Shown: positions 1-11,047, counted from the stretch's first letter. The stretch is DNA of 64,000 bases from Sphingomonas bacterium (GCF_028289855.1 NZ_JAQGKZ010000055.1:1-64000); one strand, 5' to 3'. Program-made: numbers and translations. The notes: generated by a model from the letters alone, not told the origin.

Positions 1-714
1 CTCGCCGTGCTGGCCGACCAGCTCGACGATTGCGGAGCCGACCACGACGCCGTCCGCGATGCGCGCGATCGCCGCGGCCTGGTCGGGGGTGCGAACGCCG
101 AACCCGACCGCGACGGGCAAGTCGGTCGCGGCCTTGAGCCGGGCCACGGCGTCCTCGATCGACGCTTGAGCCGCCTGTTGCTTGCCGGTGATCCCGGCGA
201 CCGAGACGTAGTAGAGGAATCCGCTTGCGCCATCGAGCACTTGAGGCAAGCGCGCGGCGTCGGTGGTCGGGGTCGCGAGGCGGATCAGGTCGATACCGGC
301 GGCCCGAAGCGCGGGGCCGAGCGAATCGTCCTCCTCGGGCGGAATATCGACGCAGATCACGCCGTCGACCCCGGCATCGCGCGCGGCCGTTGCGAACCAA
401 TCCGCGCCGCGGCGGGTCATCGGGTTAGCGTAACCCATCAGGACCAGCGGGACATCAGCGTGCCGCGCGCGGAAACCCTTAGCGATAGTCAGAATGTCGG
501 CGGTGGTCGTCCCCGCGCCGAGGCTGCGCAGATTGCCCGCCTGGATCGCCGGCCCGTCGGCCATCGGGTCGGTGAACGGCATGCCGAGCTCGATCACATC
601 CGCACCGCCCACGACGATCGCGTCAAGGATCGCCGAAGTTGGCCCGTCGCCGGCAGTGACGAAAGCGACGAGCGCGGGACGGCCGCTGGCGAACGCGGCG
701 GACAGGCGGGTCAT
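1..714 (-). CDS. trpA: Tryptophan synthase alpha subunit (3' end outside window)
   Basis: Reverse-strand translation from ATG at 714: [66 protein letters not shown]; follows trpB; partial at window edge. Confidence 0.94.
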   Translation of the reverse strand, partial: MTRLSAAFASGRPALVAFVTAGDGPTSAILDAIVVGGADVIELGMPFTDPMADGPAIQAGNLRSLGAGTTTADILTIAKGFRARHADVPLVLMGYANPMTRRGADWFATAARDAGVDGVICVDIPPEEDDSLGPALRAAGIDLIRLATPTTDAARLPQVLDGASGFLYYVSVAGITGKQQAAQASIEDAVARLKAATDLPVAVGFGVRTPDQAAAIARIADGVVVGSAIVELVGQHGE

Positions 715-880
715 CCGAGCGCCCTCGAAACGGCATAGCCAATTCCGAAACAAATAATGGCGTAAATCAGGAAGCTCTTGATAAAACCAGATACGAACCC
801 GGTGATAATGGGCCGCCTAAGTTTCGGATCTTGCCAGTCCGTTCGTAGCGCACGTAGGTCGTCCAAAAGACTTGGCTTCG

Positions 881-884
<4 letters not shown>
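711..884 (-). CDS. 57-aa predicted single-TM small membrane protein between trpB and trpA
   Basis: [57 protein letters not shown]; start overlaps trpB stop and stop overlaps trpA start (ATGA at both ends). Confidence 0.65.
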
Positions 885-2106
<1,222 letters not shown>

Positions 2107-2110
<4 letters not shown>

Positions 2111-2739
2111 AATCGCGCCACCGCCTGAAGGAACGTCGCGATCTTGTCCACATCCTTGACGCCGGGTGAGGATTCGACCCCGGAGGAAACATCGACCAGC
2201 GTCGCGCCGGTGCGTGTCGCAGCTTCAGCGACGTTGTCAGCGGTCAGTCCGCCCGACAGCACCCATGGCAGGGGGTGGCGAAACCCGTCGAGCAAGTTCC
2301 AGTCGAACCGCATGCCCATCCCGCCGGGCAACGCCGCCTCTGGCGTCTTGGCGTCATAGAGGATCTTGTCGGCCGCCTGGATATGGCCGCCGAACGCGAG
2401 ATCGGTGGCACGCTTGACCTCGATTACCGCCCAGATTTGCTTCCCGGTCCGTGCCCCAATCGCAGCGCGCCGCGCTGCCGTCGTCCGGTGGAGTTGAAGC
2501 GCATCGAGCCGTCCCGCTGCGACTGCACGCTCGATCAACGCGTCATCGGGATCGACGAACACACCAACACGCTGGACGTGTTCTGGCGTCCGCGCTGCCA
2601 GCCCCGCTGCCGCGTCGAATGACAGGTTGCGCGGCGAGGGGGGGAAGAACACGAACCCGACGTGGCTCGCCCCACCAGCGATCGCGCCGTCGAGCGTTTC
2701 GGGGGTCGAGAGACCGCAGATCTTGGCGCTGACGGGCAT
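2107..2739 (-). CDS. trpF: Phosphoribosylanthranilate isomerase
   Basis: [38 protein letters not shown]...; KICG and [14 protein letters not shown] motifs; upstream of trpB with a 4-nt overlap. Confidence 0.95.
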
Positions 2740-2768
2740 CGCGGCGCTATGGCCGAAGCGATCTGGCC

Positions 2769-3443
2769 TTACAATGTCGCGCCGATTTCCCGTGCGGCCA
2801 GATCGGGATCTTCTGCCCCGGTGATCGGCCGCCCAACCACCAGAATCGACGCCCCTGCGTCGAGCGCCGCGCGCGGCGTGACAACGCGTTTCTGGTCGCC
2901 GATGGTGCCGTTTGCGGGTCGCACGCCGGGAACCACGAAGAAACCCTTGGGCCAATGCCGGTGCGCCGCCGCCACCTCGTCGCCCGAGCAGACGATTCCG
3001 TCGAGCCCCGCGTCCATCGCCAGATCGGTCAGCCGCAGCACCTGATCGTGTGCCGACCCCTCGATGCCCGTCGTGCGCAAATCGTTCTCGTCGAGGCTGG
3101 TCAGCATCGTCACCGCGACGACCTTGGTATCGATCGGCGCCGCCGCCTTGGCATCCTCCAGCATCGCGCGGCCGCCCGCGCCGTGGACGGTCAGCACTGC
3201 CGGATCGAGCCCGCGCAGCGACTGGATCGCCTTGCCGACGGTGTTGGGGATGTCGTGGAGCTTGAGGTCGAGGAAAATCGGCAGACCCAGCTCGTGCATT
3301 TCCATCACGCCGTGGCGGCCGTTCGCCATGAAGAATTCGAGGCCCAGCTTGATCCCGCCGACATGGTGGCGGACGCGCGTTGCGATTGCCTTGGCCTTCT
3401 CGATATCGGGCGTGTCGAGCGCGACGTAGATGCGGCTGGTCAT
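2769..3443 (-). CDS. pyrF: Orotidine 5'-phosphate decarboxylase
   Basis: 224 aa; FLDLKLHDIPNTV active-site motif, VVGRPIT phosphate-binding motif. Confidence 0.97.
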   Translation of the reverse strand: MTSRIYVALDTPDIEKAKAIATRVRHHVGGIKLGLEFFMANGRHGVMEMHELGLPIFLDLKLHDIPNTVGKAIQSLRGLDPAVLTVHGAGGRAMLEDAKAAAPIDTKVVAVTMLTSLDENDLRTTGIEGSAHDQVLRLTDLAMDAGLDGIVCSGDEVAAAHRHWPKGFFVVPGVRPANGTIGDQKRVVTPRAALDAGASILVVGRPITGAEDPDLAAREIGATL

Positions 3444-3784
3444 GGCGTTAGCGTCAACGGCGGCGGCACCGGCGGCGTCGGATTGGTGGTGGTCACAGGT
3501 ACCGGCACCGGGTCCGCGCCCATCGCGACGGGCGTCGGCTTAAGGTCGGCGATCACGCGTTCCGCCGTACTCAACCTTTGTTCGAGCCGCCAACGCGCGG
3601 TGCGGAAATAGAGCCAGGTCGGTAGCAGCCCGGCGAGGAAGGTGAGCAGGAGCATGAAGGGCAGGTTCACCTCGGCGTCCAGCCCGCCCCAAAGATGGAT
3701 CGTCACCCAGGTCCAGTTGCCGAAGGTGAAGATCGCTGCGACGAATGCGAGCAGGCACCACAGCAGGATCTTGAGAAATTGCAT
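3440..3784 (-). CDS. LapA-domain small inner-membrane protein with Pro/Thr-rich tail
   Basis: 114 aa, two TM segments (MQFLKILLWCLLAFVAAIFTFGNW... / VNLPFMLLLTFLAGLLPTWLYF); position upstream of pyrF. Confidence 0.75.
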   Translation of the reverse strand: MQFLKILLWCLLAFVAAIFTFGNWTWVTIHLWGGLDAEVNLPFMLLLTFLAGLLPTWLYFRTARWRLEQRLSTAERVIADLKPTPVAMGADPVPVPVTTTNPTPPVPPPLTLTP

Positions 3785-3823
3785 GGTTGGGAGGCTAGCC
3801 GGACGGTTGGTGTTTGACCAGCC

Positions 3824-6109
3824 TCAGCCCGCTTCCTTGCGCAACGCGTCAATGAGGCCCGGTACAGCGCTCAACCGCTCCTCTTCCTCATCGAGGATCG
3901 CGTGGAATGCCTGACGCTTGATCGCCGCGACCCGACCCGGTTTCATCCGTGCGCGCGGCGGGAGCGCGGAGATGACGATGTCGATCATGCGCTCGGCGCC
4001 GTGGAGCCGGCCCCACAGATAGTCGTTCTCTCGGTACGCGCGGCTGAAGAAGGCGCCGAACGCGTTGAACTGAATGCCCTTCAACGTCGCCTCGGCGCCG
4101 CCCTGGCGGATGGATCCGGCGTCCTCGGGCGCGATGCGGTCGACCTTGATCGGGTCGAATTCGTCGAGCCCCTCGCCCTGTAACAGCGGCAGCGTCGCGA
4201 CATCGAAAAACGGGAAGCCGAGATAGGCGAGCAGGAGCGGCCGCTTGACCTCTTTCGCCATGCCCTCGAACGCCGCCGCCATCTTCGCGTCGGTCGCATC
4301 GTCGAGCCCGCGCAAATCGAGCGACGCCGCGAGCAGATCGAGCACCGGCTGCGCATCGGCGCGCATCGCCCGCACGTCGCGGCGCAATTTGGCGTGCGCG
4401 TCGGTGCGTTTGGCTTCGAGATAGCCGGCCAGCGCGTCGTAGATCGCCTCGCGCGCGGTGGCGAGTTGCGCCTCGGTCAGTTCCACTTCGAGCCCAGCGA
4501 GGCGGCGGGCGACCATGCGCAGGCGGCGGATGCGGAAACCGAGATCGAACGAGCGCAGGAACAGGATTGCCGACGGGCTCGCCTTGCCTGCGAAGGTCAG
4601 CCCGCCGTCCATCGCGCGCACCGCTTCCTCGACCGCATAGCGAATGCGGTGATACCGCTCCGGCGCCAGTTCGCCCCCGACCGAGTGGAGCAGGCTGGCA
4701 ATCAGGTCGACGACGCCTGCGACCTTCAAATGGCCATAGGCGGCATAGCCGAACCCGGACTTCGCTGCCGCCGCGTTCTGCGCCTTGGCGCGCCACGCCG
4801 CGAGCCGCGCGGGCGTGGGGGAGTCGAGAAACAGGGTATAGCCGAACAGCGATTCGATCTGCGCCTCGACTTCGGGCCGGATCGACCGCGTAATCGCACG
4901 CATCCGGTCGATCCGCTCGCTGCGGTCCTGGATCGCTTCCAGATTGTCGCGGATCGGTTGCTGGCGGGGAATTTCGGAAATCGCCCCGATGATCGTCTGG
5001 AAGAACCCCGGCATCGCCGCGGCGGTCGCGCCGAACTGAAAGCTCGGGCCGGGGGCGGGATCGATATAGATGAAACGCCTGTCGATCTCGCGCCGCGCCG
5101 GGCGCTCGCGCAGGGCATCCATCGCCGGGCGGAACGGTGCGTTGACCAGCACCGATCCGTCGATCAGCACCGCGGTGTTGATGGCATTGGCGGCATATTG
5201 GCGCGGCAGCGCGCGCTCGAGGAATGCTTCGCGGGTCGGCCAGCCCAGACTGCGCTCCTCGAGCACACCATCGAGCTCAGCGACGCAGAACGGCGGGAAC
5301 GCGCCGGGAAAGCTCGAGGTGGCGCGTGCGGCAAAGGTCAACTCGGCGGGATCGGCGAACGCGCCGGTGCCGTGGTCGGTGAACGGGATGACCAGCCGGT
5401 GCTCGGTTTCCATCACTTCGGCGGGCGAATGCAGTTCGAGCCGCTCCGGATGACCGCGAAAATCCGTCACGGTAACGAACAGATCGAGCGGCTGGCCGTC
5501 GGGCAGCAAGCGCCCGTCGCCGCCGCCCGCCGCCATCGCCTCCAGCGCGTCGAGGATCAGGTTGGAAAAACGCTCGCCACCGAACGGCGGCTCGAACCAG
5601 CGCGAGCGGACGAATTGCGACAGCTTAGCGCTGACCTCACGCCGCGCGCCGGCCTCGACCAGCTCGTCGATCCGCGCCGCGCCGCGGCGTTGCGCCATCC
5701 ATGCGATCGGCAATGCCCAGATCTTGGTCCAGCGGTGACGCGCGGCCTGCTTCGGGTCGATGAGCGCCTCGATATCGGCGGTGTCGAGCCATAATTGCGT
5801 CAGCGGCTCGAGGCTCTGCCCCGTCGCGATCGCCTGCGCCAGAAACACGCCGTTGATCCCGCCCGCGCTGGCCCCCGCGACGATGTCGGGCAGCACGCGT
5901 AGCCGCAGATCGGCTTCTTTCTCGATCTCCTCGAACAGCTGGTGATAGACGCGCTCGGTCGAAGACAGCGTGGGTGTCCCGTCGGCGTGGAACGCGCGGC
6001 TGGCGCGGGCGAGCCGCCAGATTTCCTTGGTGATGCCGTGCATGTAGACCGCCAGGCTGATCCCGCCGTAGCAGACCAGCGCCATGCGCAATTCCTTCTC
6101 GCGGCTCAC
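3824..6109 (-). CDS. Patatin-like phospholipase (patatin-related protein)
   Basis: Translation from GTG at 6109: VSREKELRMALVCYGGISLAVYMHGITKEIW...; nucleophile elbow GASAG, DGS motif (VLIDGSVLVNAPF). Confidence 0.88.
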   Translation of the reverse strand: MSREKELRMALVCYGGISLAVYMHGITKEIWRLARASRAFHADGTPTLSSTERVYHQLFEEIEKEADLRLRVLPDIVAGASAGGINGVFLAQAIATGQSLEPLTQLWLDTADIEALIDPKQAARHRWTKIWALPIAWMAQRRGAARIDELVEAGARREVSAKLSQFVRSRWFEPPFGGERFSNLILDALEAMAAGGGDGRLLPDGQPLDLFVTVTDFRGHPERLELHSPAEVMETEHRLVIPFTDHGTGAFADPAELTFAARATSSFPGAFPPFCVAELDGVLEERSLGWPTREAFLERALPRQYAANAINTAVLIDGSVLVNAPFRPAMDALRERPARREIDRRFIYIDPAPGPSFQFGATAAAMPGFFQTIIGAISEIPRQQPIRDNLEAIQDRSERIDRMRAITRSIRPEVEAQIESLFGYTLFLDSPTPARLAAWRAKAQNAAAAKSGFGYAAYGHLKVAGVVDLIASLLHSVGGELAPERYHRIRYAVEEAVRAMDGGLTFAGKASPSAILFLRSFDLGFRIRRLRMVARRLAGLEVELTEAQLATAREAIYDALAGYLEAKRTDAHAKLRRDVRAMRADAQPVLDLLAASLDLRGLDDATDAKMAAAFEGMAKEVKRPLLLAYLGFPFFDVATLPLLQGEGLDEFDPIKVDRIAPEDAGSIRQGGAEATLKGIQFNAFGAFFSRAYRENDYLWGRLHGAERMIDIVISALPPRARMKPGRVAAIKRQAFHAILDEEEERLSAVPGLIDALRKEAG

Positions 6110-6801
6110 GCCGGCTCGACCTTGGCCCAGATCGGCAGATGATCGGACGCGGTGCGCGACGCGGGCGTGTGGTGCACCCCGCAATCGGCGATCCTGAGCT
6201 CGGGCGAGGCCATGATGCGGTCGAGCCGGCCAACCGGACGGCGCGCGTGGAAACTCGGGCCGGTCGCGGCGATGGTGAAACGCTCGGCGAAATTCTTGAG
6301 GCAGCCCGAATGCCGTGTCCATTCGTTGAGGTCGCCCATCATCACCGTCGGCAAGCGATCGGTGCTGGCGTCGAGATGCGCGAGGATCGCATCGGCCTGA
6401 CGCCGCCGCATCAGCCCCGACAGGTCGAGGTGCATCCCCACGATCCGCACCATCGCGCCGTTGATCCGAAGATCGGCCATCACCGCGCCGCGCGGCTCGA
6501 GCGTCGGCAGGTGGATCGATTCGCAATCGACGATCGTCGCGTCCTTGCGCACCAGAAGCACATTACCGTGCCACCCGCTCGACGCCGCACGCGCACCGAA
6601 CGGCACGGCTTTCCATGGGCTGTGATCGGCCAGATGGTGCGGGCTCAGGATCGCGGCGCGCCCGCCGAAGCGTCGATCGGCTTCCTGCAGCGCGATCACG
6701 TCGGCGTCGATTTCATGGAGGACGTGCAGGATCCGGTCGGGGCTGCGAATTCGATCGGTGCCGACGCCCTTGCGGATATTGTAGCTGGCGACCTTGATCA
6801 T
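6106..6801 (-). CDS. Endonuclease/exonuclease/phosphatase (EEP) family protein
   Basis: MIKVASYNIRKGVG..., VIALQEADRR, GDLNEW, SDHLPIWAKVE motifs. Confidence 0.88.
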   Translation of the reverse strand: MIKVASYNIRKGVGTDRIRSPDRILHVLHEIDADVIALQEADRRFGGRAAILSPHHLADHSPWKAVPFGARAASSGWHGNVLLVRKDATIVDCESIHLPTLEPRGAVMADLRINGAMVRIVGMHLDLSGLMRRRQADAILAHLDASTDRLPTVMMGDLNEWTRHSGCLKNFAERFTIAATGPSFHARRPVGRLDRIMASPELRIADCGVHHTPASRTASDHLPIWAKVEPA

Positions 6802-6865
6802 TGAGGTAGCGAACGCCTTCCGCCTCGTGCGGGTTGCACCTAAGCCGAGTAAGGGAGAGCGGGCA

Positions 6866-7228
6866 ATGACCGACTCGTCGATCGCCGATGTTGAGCGTGT
6901 GCGCAGGCTGCTGATCGCGGCCGCGCGCGAGGGGCGGGCGGTGAGCTATTCGGAATTGCTCTCCGACCTCGGCCATCGGTTCACCCGGCCCAGGATGCGC
7001 GCGGTGTGTAGAACGCTCGACGCGATCGATGAGGCAGCAATTGCGGTAGGCGAGCCCGAGCTCGCGGTGCTGGTGGTGCGCGAATCGGATCGATTGCCGG
7101 GGCAAGGCTGGTGGGGCGGCGCGCGGGCGCTCGTGCTGGGGTACGATGGGCCGTGGACGGGGCCGCGCGCGATGGAGTTGGTCCACGCGCAACAGCAGAT
7201 CGCGTTCGACTATTGGCAGGATCGGTAG
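6866..7228 (+). CDS. Hypothetical protein
   Basis: MTDSSIADVERVRRLLIAAAREGRAVSYSELLSDLGHRFTRPRMRAVCRTLDAIDEAA...; start placed inside track ORF 6794..7228 because the longer form overlaps the divergent EEP gene. Confidence 0.6.
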   Translation: MTDSSIADVERVRRLLIAAAREGRAVSYSELLSDLGHRFTRPRMRAVCRTLDAIDEAAIAVGEPELAVLVVRESDRLPGQGWWGGARALVLGYDGPWTGPRAMELVHAQQQIAFDYWQDR

Positions 7229-7323
7229 CGCCGCGGCAAAAGCCGCGTCGTCGGTCCTCGCGGTGCGAGGCCGGCCGCGCTTTCGCTTGTCACGATTTAG
7301 CATGGCTAAATCGCTGCGAAAGC

Positions 7324-7399
7324 TGGTGCCGGCTGCAGGAATCGAACCCGCGACATCCAGTTTACAAAACTGGCGCTCTACCAACTGAGCTAAGCCGGC
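7324..7399 (-). tRNA. tRNA-Thr(UGU)
   Basis: Minus strand GCCGGCTTAGCTCAGTTGGTAGAGCGCCAGTTTTGTAAACTGGATGTCGCGGGTTCGAATCCTGCAGCCGGCACCA; cloverleaf folds by eye, anticodon loop TTTGTAA, CCA encoded. Confidence 0.96.
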
Positions 7400-7417
7400 A
7401 TCCGTCGCCCCAATGCG

Positions 7418-8272
7418 TCAGGAGACGCCGAAGGTCCAGCCTTCGGTGCGGGCGATTTCCGGGCTGAGGCCCGCCGGGGACCATAGTTCGCGCCGATCGG
7501 CATTGGCGCGCAGCCATGCCGAGGCGAGAATCGCGTCGGTCGAATGGTCGTCGTAGCGGCTCAGTGGCGCGTGAGATTGCGATCCCAGTGTGGCGAGCGC
7601 TTGGTCCAATGCCGCCGCTGTCCGCAATTTGCTCAATCCCTTGCGCAGACCCGCCGCGCGCGCTGCGATCGTGGTATAGATTTCGACGATCGCCATGCCC
7701 TTCGCCGGCGGCGGGTCGAACGGCCAGATCGCGACTTGGCCATCCAACCGATGCAGCAGGCGCATCCCGGCGAAGCTCGCCTTGGCGACCTGTGCTGCGC
7801 CGATCGCGTCGTAGACCGTGGTCGCCTTGCCGAAGCCGGCGTCGTTGTGCAGCGCCTCGACGCGGCGGAAATGGAGGAATTGGGCCTTCGCACCGTCGTC
7901 CGCGCCGAGATAGAAATGCGTCCCGCGCCGGCTGTCGATGAAGGATGCCGCGCCAAGGTCTTCGTCGGGGCTGTTGGCATCGACATACGCCCAGAATGCT
8001 TTCGCATCGGTCTGTGTGCTCTCGCCCGGCAGATACGCGCCGCGCTCAATGAACGGCGCGCAAAAGCTCATGTCGAACCCGACCAGCATCGGTTCCGCGC
8101 GGTTCGCGAGCAGCCAGTCGAGGATCGCGGCGCGCGACCAAGCGCCACCGGGCGGATCGACCAGCACGGGTGCGTCATTGCCCGTGTCGCACACCGCCAG
8201 CGCGATACCCTTATGCCGGCTGCCCTTCGCGCCCGACCAGTCGATCGCGGCGAAGCGGGTGAAGTGCGTCAC
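7418..8272 (-). CDS. Hypothetical protein, possible RNase H-like fold
   Basis: 284 aa; N-terminal FAAIDWSGAKGSRHKGIALAV resembles the acidic first strand of RNase H-like folds; overlaps the yjbR-like start by 4 nt. Confidence 0.6.
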   Translation of the reverse strand: MTHFTRFAAIDWSGAKGSRHKGIALAVCDTGNDAPVLVDPPGGAWSRAAILDWLLANRAEPMLVGFDMSFCAPFIERGAYLPGESTQTDAKAFWAYVDANSPDEDLGAASFIDSRRGTHFYLGADDGAKAQFLHFRRVEALHNDAGFGKATTVYDAIGAAQVAKASFAGMRLLHRLDGQVAIWPFDPPPAKGMAIVEIYTTIAARAAGLRKGLSKLRTAAALDQALATLGSQSHAPLSRYDDHSTDAILASAWLRANADRRELWSPAGLSPEIARTEGWTFGVS

Positions 8273-8616
8273 TTCTTGCGCGGCTTCACCGGCTTCTTCG
8301 CCGCGGTCCAGTCGCGCGAGCGTTCGATCATGGCTTTGACGCGGTCGGGATCGGCGCTGTCGTAGCGGATCAGTACCGCCGGCCAGCCTTCATAATGCGG
8401 CGTCTGCCAGAAAGTGTCGGGGTCGGTTTCCTTGAGCATCTCGACCGTGTCGAGGTCGATCGCGATGCCGAACGAGGTCTGGTCCTCGTGGCCGGTGTAC
8501 AGGAACGCGCGGCCGTTCGACGCGACCTTGACCGCGGGCTTGCCGTAGCTTTTGCCCAACTCGGCATCGGGCAGCGACAGCGCATAGGCGACGGCATCAT
8601 CCCAACTCGCGATCAT
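8269..8616 (-). CDS. MmcQ/YjbR family protein
   Basis: MIASWDDAVAYALSLPDAELGKSYGKPAVKVASNGRAFLYTG...DPDTFWQTPHYEGWPAVLIRYDSAD. Confidence 0.85.
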   Translation of the reverse strand: MIASWDDAVAYALSLPDAELGKSYGKPAVKVASNGRAFLYTGHEDQTSFGIAIDLDTVEMLKETDPDTFWQTPHYEGWPAVLIRYDSADPDRVKAMIERSRDWTAAKKPVKPRKK

Positions 8617-9926
8617 TTCCCCTCCTTCAGGGTCCGCCAGTAATCGAGCCGCTCCTGGATGCGCTTTTCGAACCCGCGATCGGTGGGTGTGTAGAAAGTC
8701 TGCGGCATCATCTCTTCGGGCCAGTAATTGTCGCCCGAAAAGCCATGCTCGGTATCGGGGTCGTAGTGGTACCCTTTGCCGTAACCGATATCCTTCATCA
8801 GCTTGGTCGGTGCGTTGAGGATGTTTGGCGGCGGCATCAGCGACCCGGTGTCTTTCGCCGATTTCCAGGCCGCGCCCATCGCTTTGTACGACGCGTTCGA
8901 TTTGGGCGCGGTTGCGAGGTAGAGGCACGCCTGCACCAGCGCGAGTTCGCCTTCGGGCGAGCCGAGGAAATCGTAGGTGTCCTTGGCGGCGATGCATTGC
9001 ACCAGCGCGTTCGGGTCGGCGAGCCCGATATCCTCGACCGCCATCCGTACCAGCCGGCGCAGCAGGTACAGCGGCTCCTCGCCGGCGGTCAGCATCCGCG
9101 CGAGATAGTAGAGCGAGGCCTGCGGATCGCTGCCGCGCACCGCTTTGTGCAGCGCGGAGATCAGATTGTAATGCCCCTCGCGGTCCTTGTCGTACACCGC
9201 GACGCGGCGCTGCAGGAACGACGACAGCCCGGCCGGGTCGAGCGGTTCTGGCAGGTCGACCGAGAACAGAGTCTCGGCCTGGTTGAGCAGGAAGCGGCCG
9301 TCGCCGTCGGCGCTCGCCACCATCGCGTCGCGCGCTTCGGGGGTGAGGGGGAGGGGGCGGCCTTCCATTTCCTCGCCGCGGTCGAGCAATTTGCACAAAG
9401 CGATATGATCGAGCCGGTGAAGGATGAGCACTTGCGCGCGGCTGAGCACCGCGGCGTTGAGCTCGAAGCTCGGGTTTTCGGTGGTCGCGCCGATCAGCGT
9501 CACCGTGCCGTCCTCGACATAGGGCAGGAAGCCGTCCTGCTGCGCGCGGTTGAAGCGGTGGATCTCGTCCACGAACAGCAAGGTGCGCTTGCCGATCCTG
9601 GCATGCTCGCGCGCTTCGGCGAACGCCTTCTTGAGGTCGGCGACGCCGGAGAATACCGCGCTGATCGCGACGAAGCGCAACCCAACCGCATCGGCCAACA
9701 GCCGCGCGATCGTCGTCTTGCCGGTGCCGGGCGGCCCCCACAGGATCATCGACGACAATTTGCCCGCCGCGACCATCCGCCCGATCGCGCCGTCGGGGCC
9801 GGTGAGATGTTCCTGCCCGACGACGTCCTCCAGCCGCTGCGGCCGCAATTTGTCGGCGAGCGGGGCGTTCTCGTGGATCGTGTCGGGAGCGGCTTCGGGT
9901 TCGAAACCGGCGAAGAGGTCGGCCAT
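8613..9926 (-). CDS. rarA: Replication-associated recombination protein A (RarA/MgsA AAA+ ATPase)
   Basis: MADLFAGFEPEAAPDTIHENAPLADKLRPQRLEDVVGQEHL; WGPPGTGKTT Walker A; LFVDEIHRFNRAQQD Walker B. Confidence 0.95.
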   Translation of the reverse strand: MADLFAGFEPEAAPDTIHENAPLADKLRPQRLEDVVGQEHLTGPDGAIGRMVAAGKLSSMILWGPPGTGKTTIARLLADAVGLRFVAISAVFSGVADLKKAFAEAREHARIGKRTLLFVDEIHRFNRAQQDGFLPYVEDGTVTLIGATTENPSFELNAAVLSRAQVLILHRLDHIALCKLLDRGEEMEGRPLPLTPEARDAMVASADGDGRFLLNQAETLFSVDLPEPLDPAGLSSFLQRRVAVYDKDREGHYNLISALHKAVRGSDPQASLYYLARMLTAGEEPLYLLRRLVRMAVEDIGLADPNALVQCIAAKDTYDFLGSPEGELALVQACLYLATAPKSNASYKAMGAAWKSAKDTGSLMPPPNILNAPTKLMKDIGYGKGYHYDPDTEHGFSGDNYWPEEMMPQTFYTPTDRGFEKRIQERLDYWRTLKEGK

Positions 9927-9978
9927 GGCAGCAAGATAGGCGCTCTCGCGCGCGAATCCCACCCGGCCGAATTTATCC

Positions 9979-10018
9979 TAAGATATATCTTGACACCCTC
10001 GAATAAAGATATATCTTA
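9979..10018 (+). promoter_or_regulatory. Two perfect AAGATATATCTT palindromes overlapping a putative padR promoter
   Basis: AAGATATATCTT at 9980..9991 and 10006..10017; TTGACA at 9990..9995 and TATCTT at 10012..10017 form a plausible -35/-10 pair. Confidence 0.75.
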
Positions 10019-10051
10019 GCTCCATCGTGATATAGAAAAGGACTTCCACGA

Positions 10052-10645
10052 ATGTTTATGTATTTTGAAAACCGCGGCCGTGGCTGCCATCCCGGGATGC
10101 GTCAGGGCATGCATCGCGGCTGGGGCCAACACGCCCGCCATTGGGGCGGCCGCGGTGAACGCGGGCCGCGCGGCGAAGGCCGTTCGCGGCGAATGTTCGA
10201 CGGCGGCGAGCTTCGGCTCGTGCTGCTCAAGTTGATCGCCAACGAACCACGCCACGGCTATGACCTGATCCGCCAGATCGAGGAACTGACCGGCGGCGCT
10301 TACGCTCCGAGTCCCGGCGTGGTCTATCCGACCATCACGTTGCTCGACGACATGGGGCTGATCGCGCAGCAGCAGAGCGAGGGCGCCAAGAAGGCGTTCG
10401 CGATCACCGACGCCGGCACCGCCGAGCTCGACGCCAACAAGGAGCTGGTCGACACGCTGTTCGCCCGCCTGGCCGCGCTGGGCGCGGAGCGGCAGAAGAC
10501 CGACGTGAAGTCGGTGCGCCGCGCGATGGGCAATCTGCGCGAAGTGCTGATCAACCGGCTCAGCGCGGGCGATTTCGACGAGAACACGCTGCACGATGTC
10601 GTCGCGCTGATCGACGAGGTCGCGCAGAAGATCGAGCGGCTGTAA
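10052..10645 (+). CDS. PadR family transcriptional regulator
   Basis: FDGGELRLVLLKLIANEPRHGYDLIRQIEELTGGAYAPSPGVVYPTITLLDDMGLI. Confidence 0.93.
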   Translation: MFMYFENRGRGCHPGMRQGMHRGWGQHARHWGGRGERGPRGEGRSRRMFDGGELRLVLLKLIANEPRHGYDLIRQIEELTGGAYAPSPGVVYPTITLLDDMGLIAQQQSEGAKKAFAITDAGTAELDANKELVDTLFARLAALGAERQKTDVKSVRRAMGNLREVLINRLSAGDFDENTLHDVVALIDEVAQKIERL

Positions 10646-10732
10646 CCGTGGGCGGCACCAGCCGTCTCGCCATTCTCCGCCGGCGGCTCGGTCTCGACGA
10701 CCCGGCCGCCGGCGCCTCATCGAAAGACTCCC

Positions 10733-11047
10733 ATGACCATTTCCGCGACCGCCAGGGTGCCGACCGCGAGCGCCAGCAAATATCTCCAACAGCTGTGCAA
10801 GCATTGGCAGCACAATCTGACCGTTGAGTTCGCCACCGATCACGGCACGGTCATATTCCCGAAGGATGCGCGCGGTGCCGACTGGCCGGGCGAGGGACTG
10901 GTGACGTTCGATGCTGGCCCATCCGCGCTCGACGTGCGGATCGACGCCAGCGTCGAAGCCCAACTCGAAGGTCTGAAAGGCGCCGTCGCCCGTCACTTAG
11001 ACCGCTTCGCTTTCCGCGAAGCGCCGCTCACGTTCGATTGGCGCTAG
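10733..11047 (+). CDS. DUF2218 domain-containing protein
   Basis: ARVPTASASKYLQQLCKHWQHNLTVEFATDHGTVIF pattern. Confidence 0.85.
   Translation: MTISATARVPTASASKYLQQLCKHWQHNLTVEFATDHGTVIFPKDARGADWPGEGLVTFDAGPSALDVRIDASVEAQLEGLKGAVARHLDRFAFREAPLTFDWR

Noticed and set aside
4394-5794. 466-aa plus-strand ORF opposite the patatin gene
   Set aside because: Antisense artefact; composition (Arg/Gly/Ala/Asp-rich, no motifs) typical of high-GC shadow frames.
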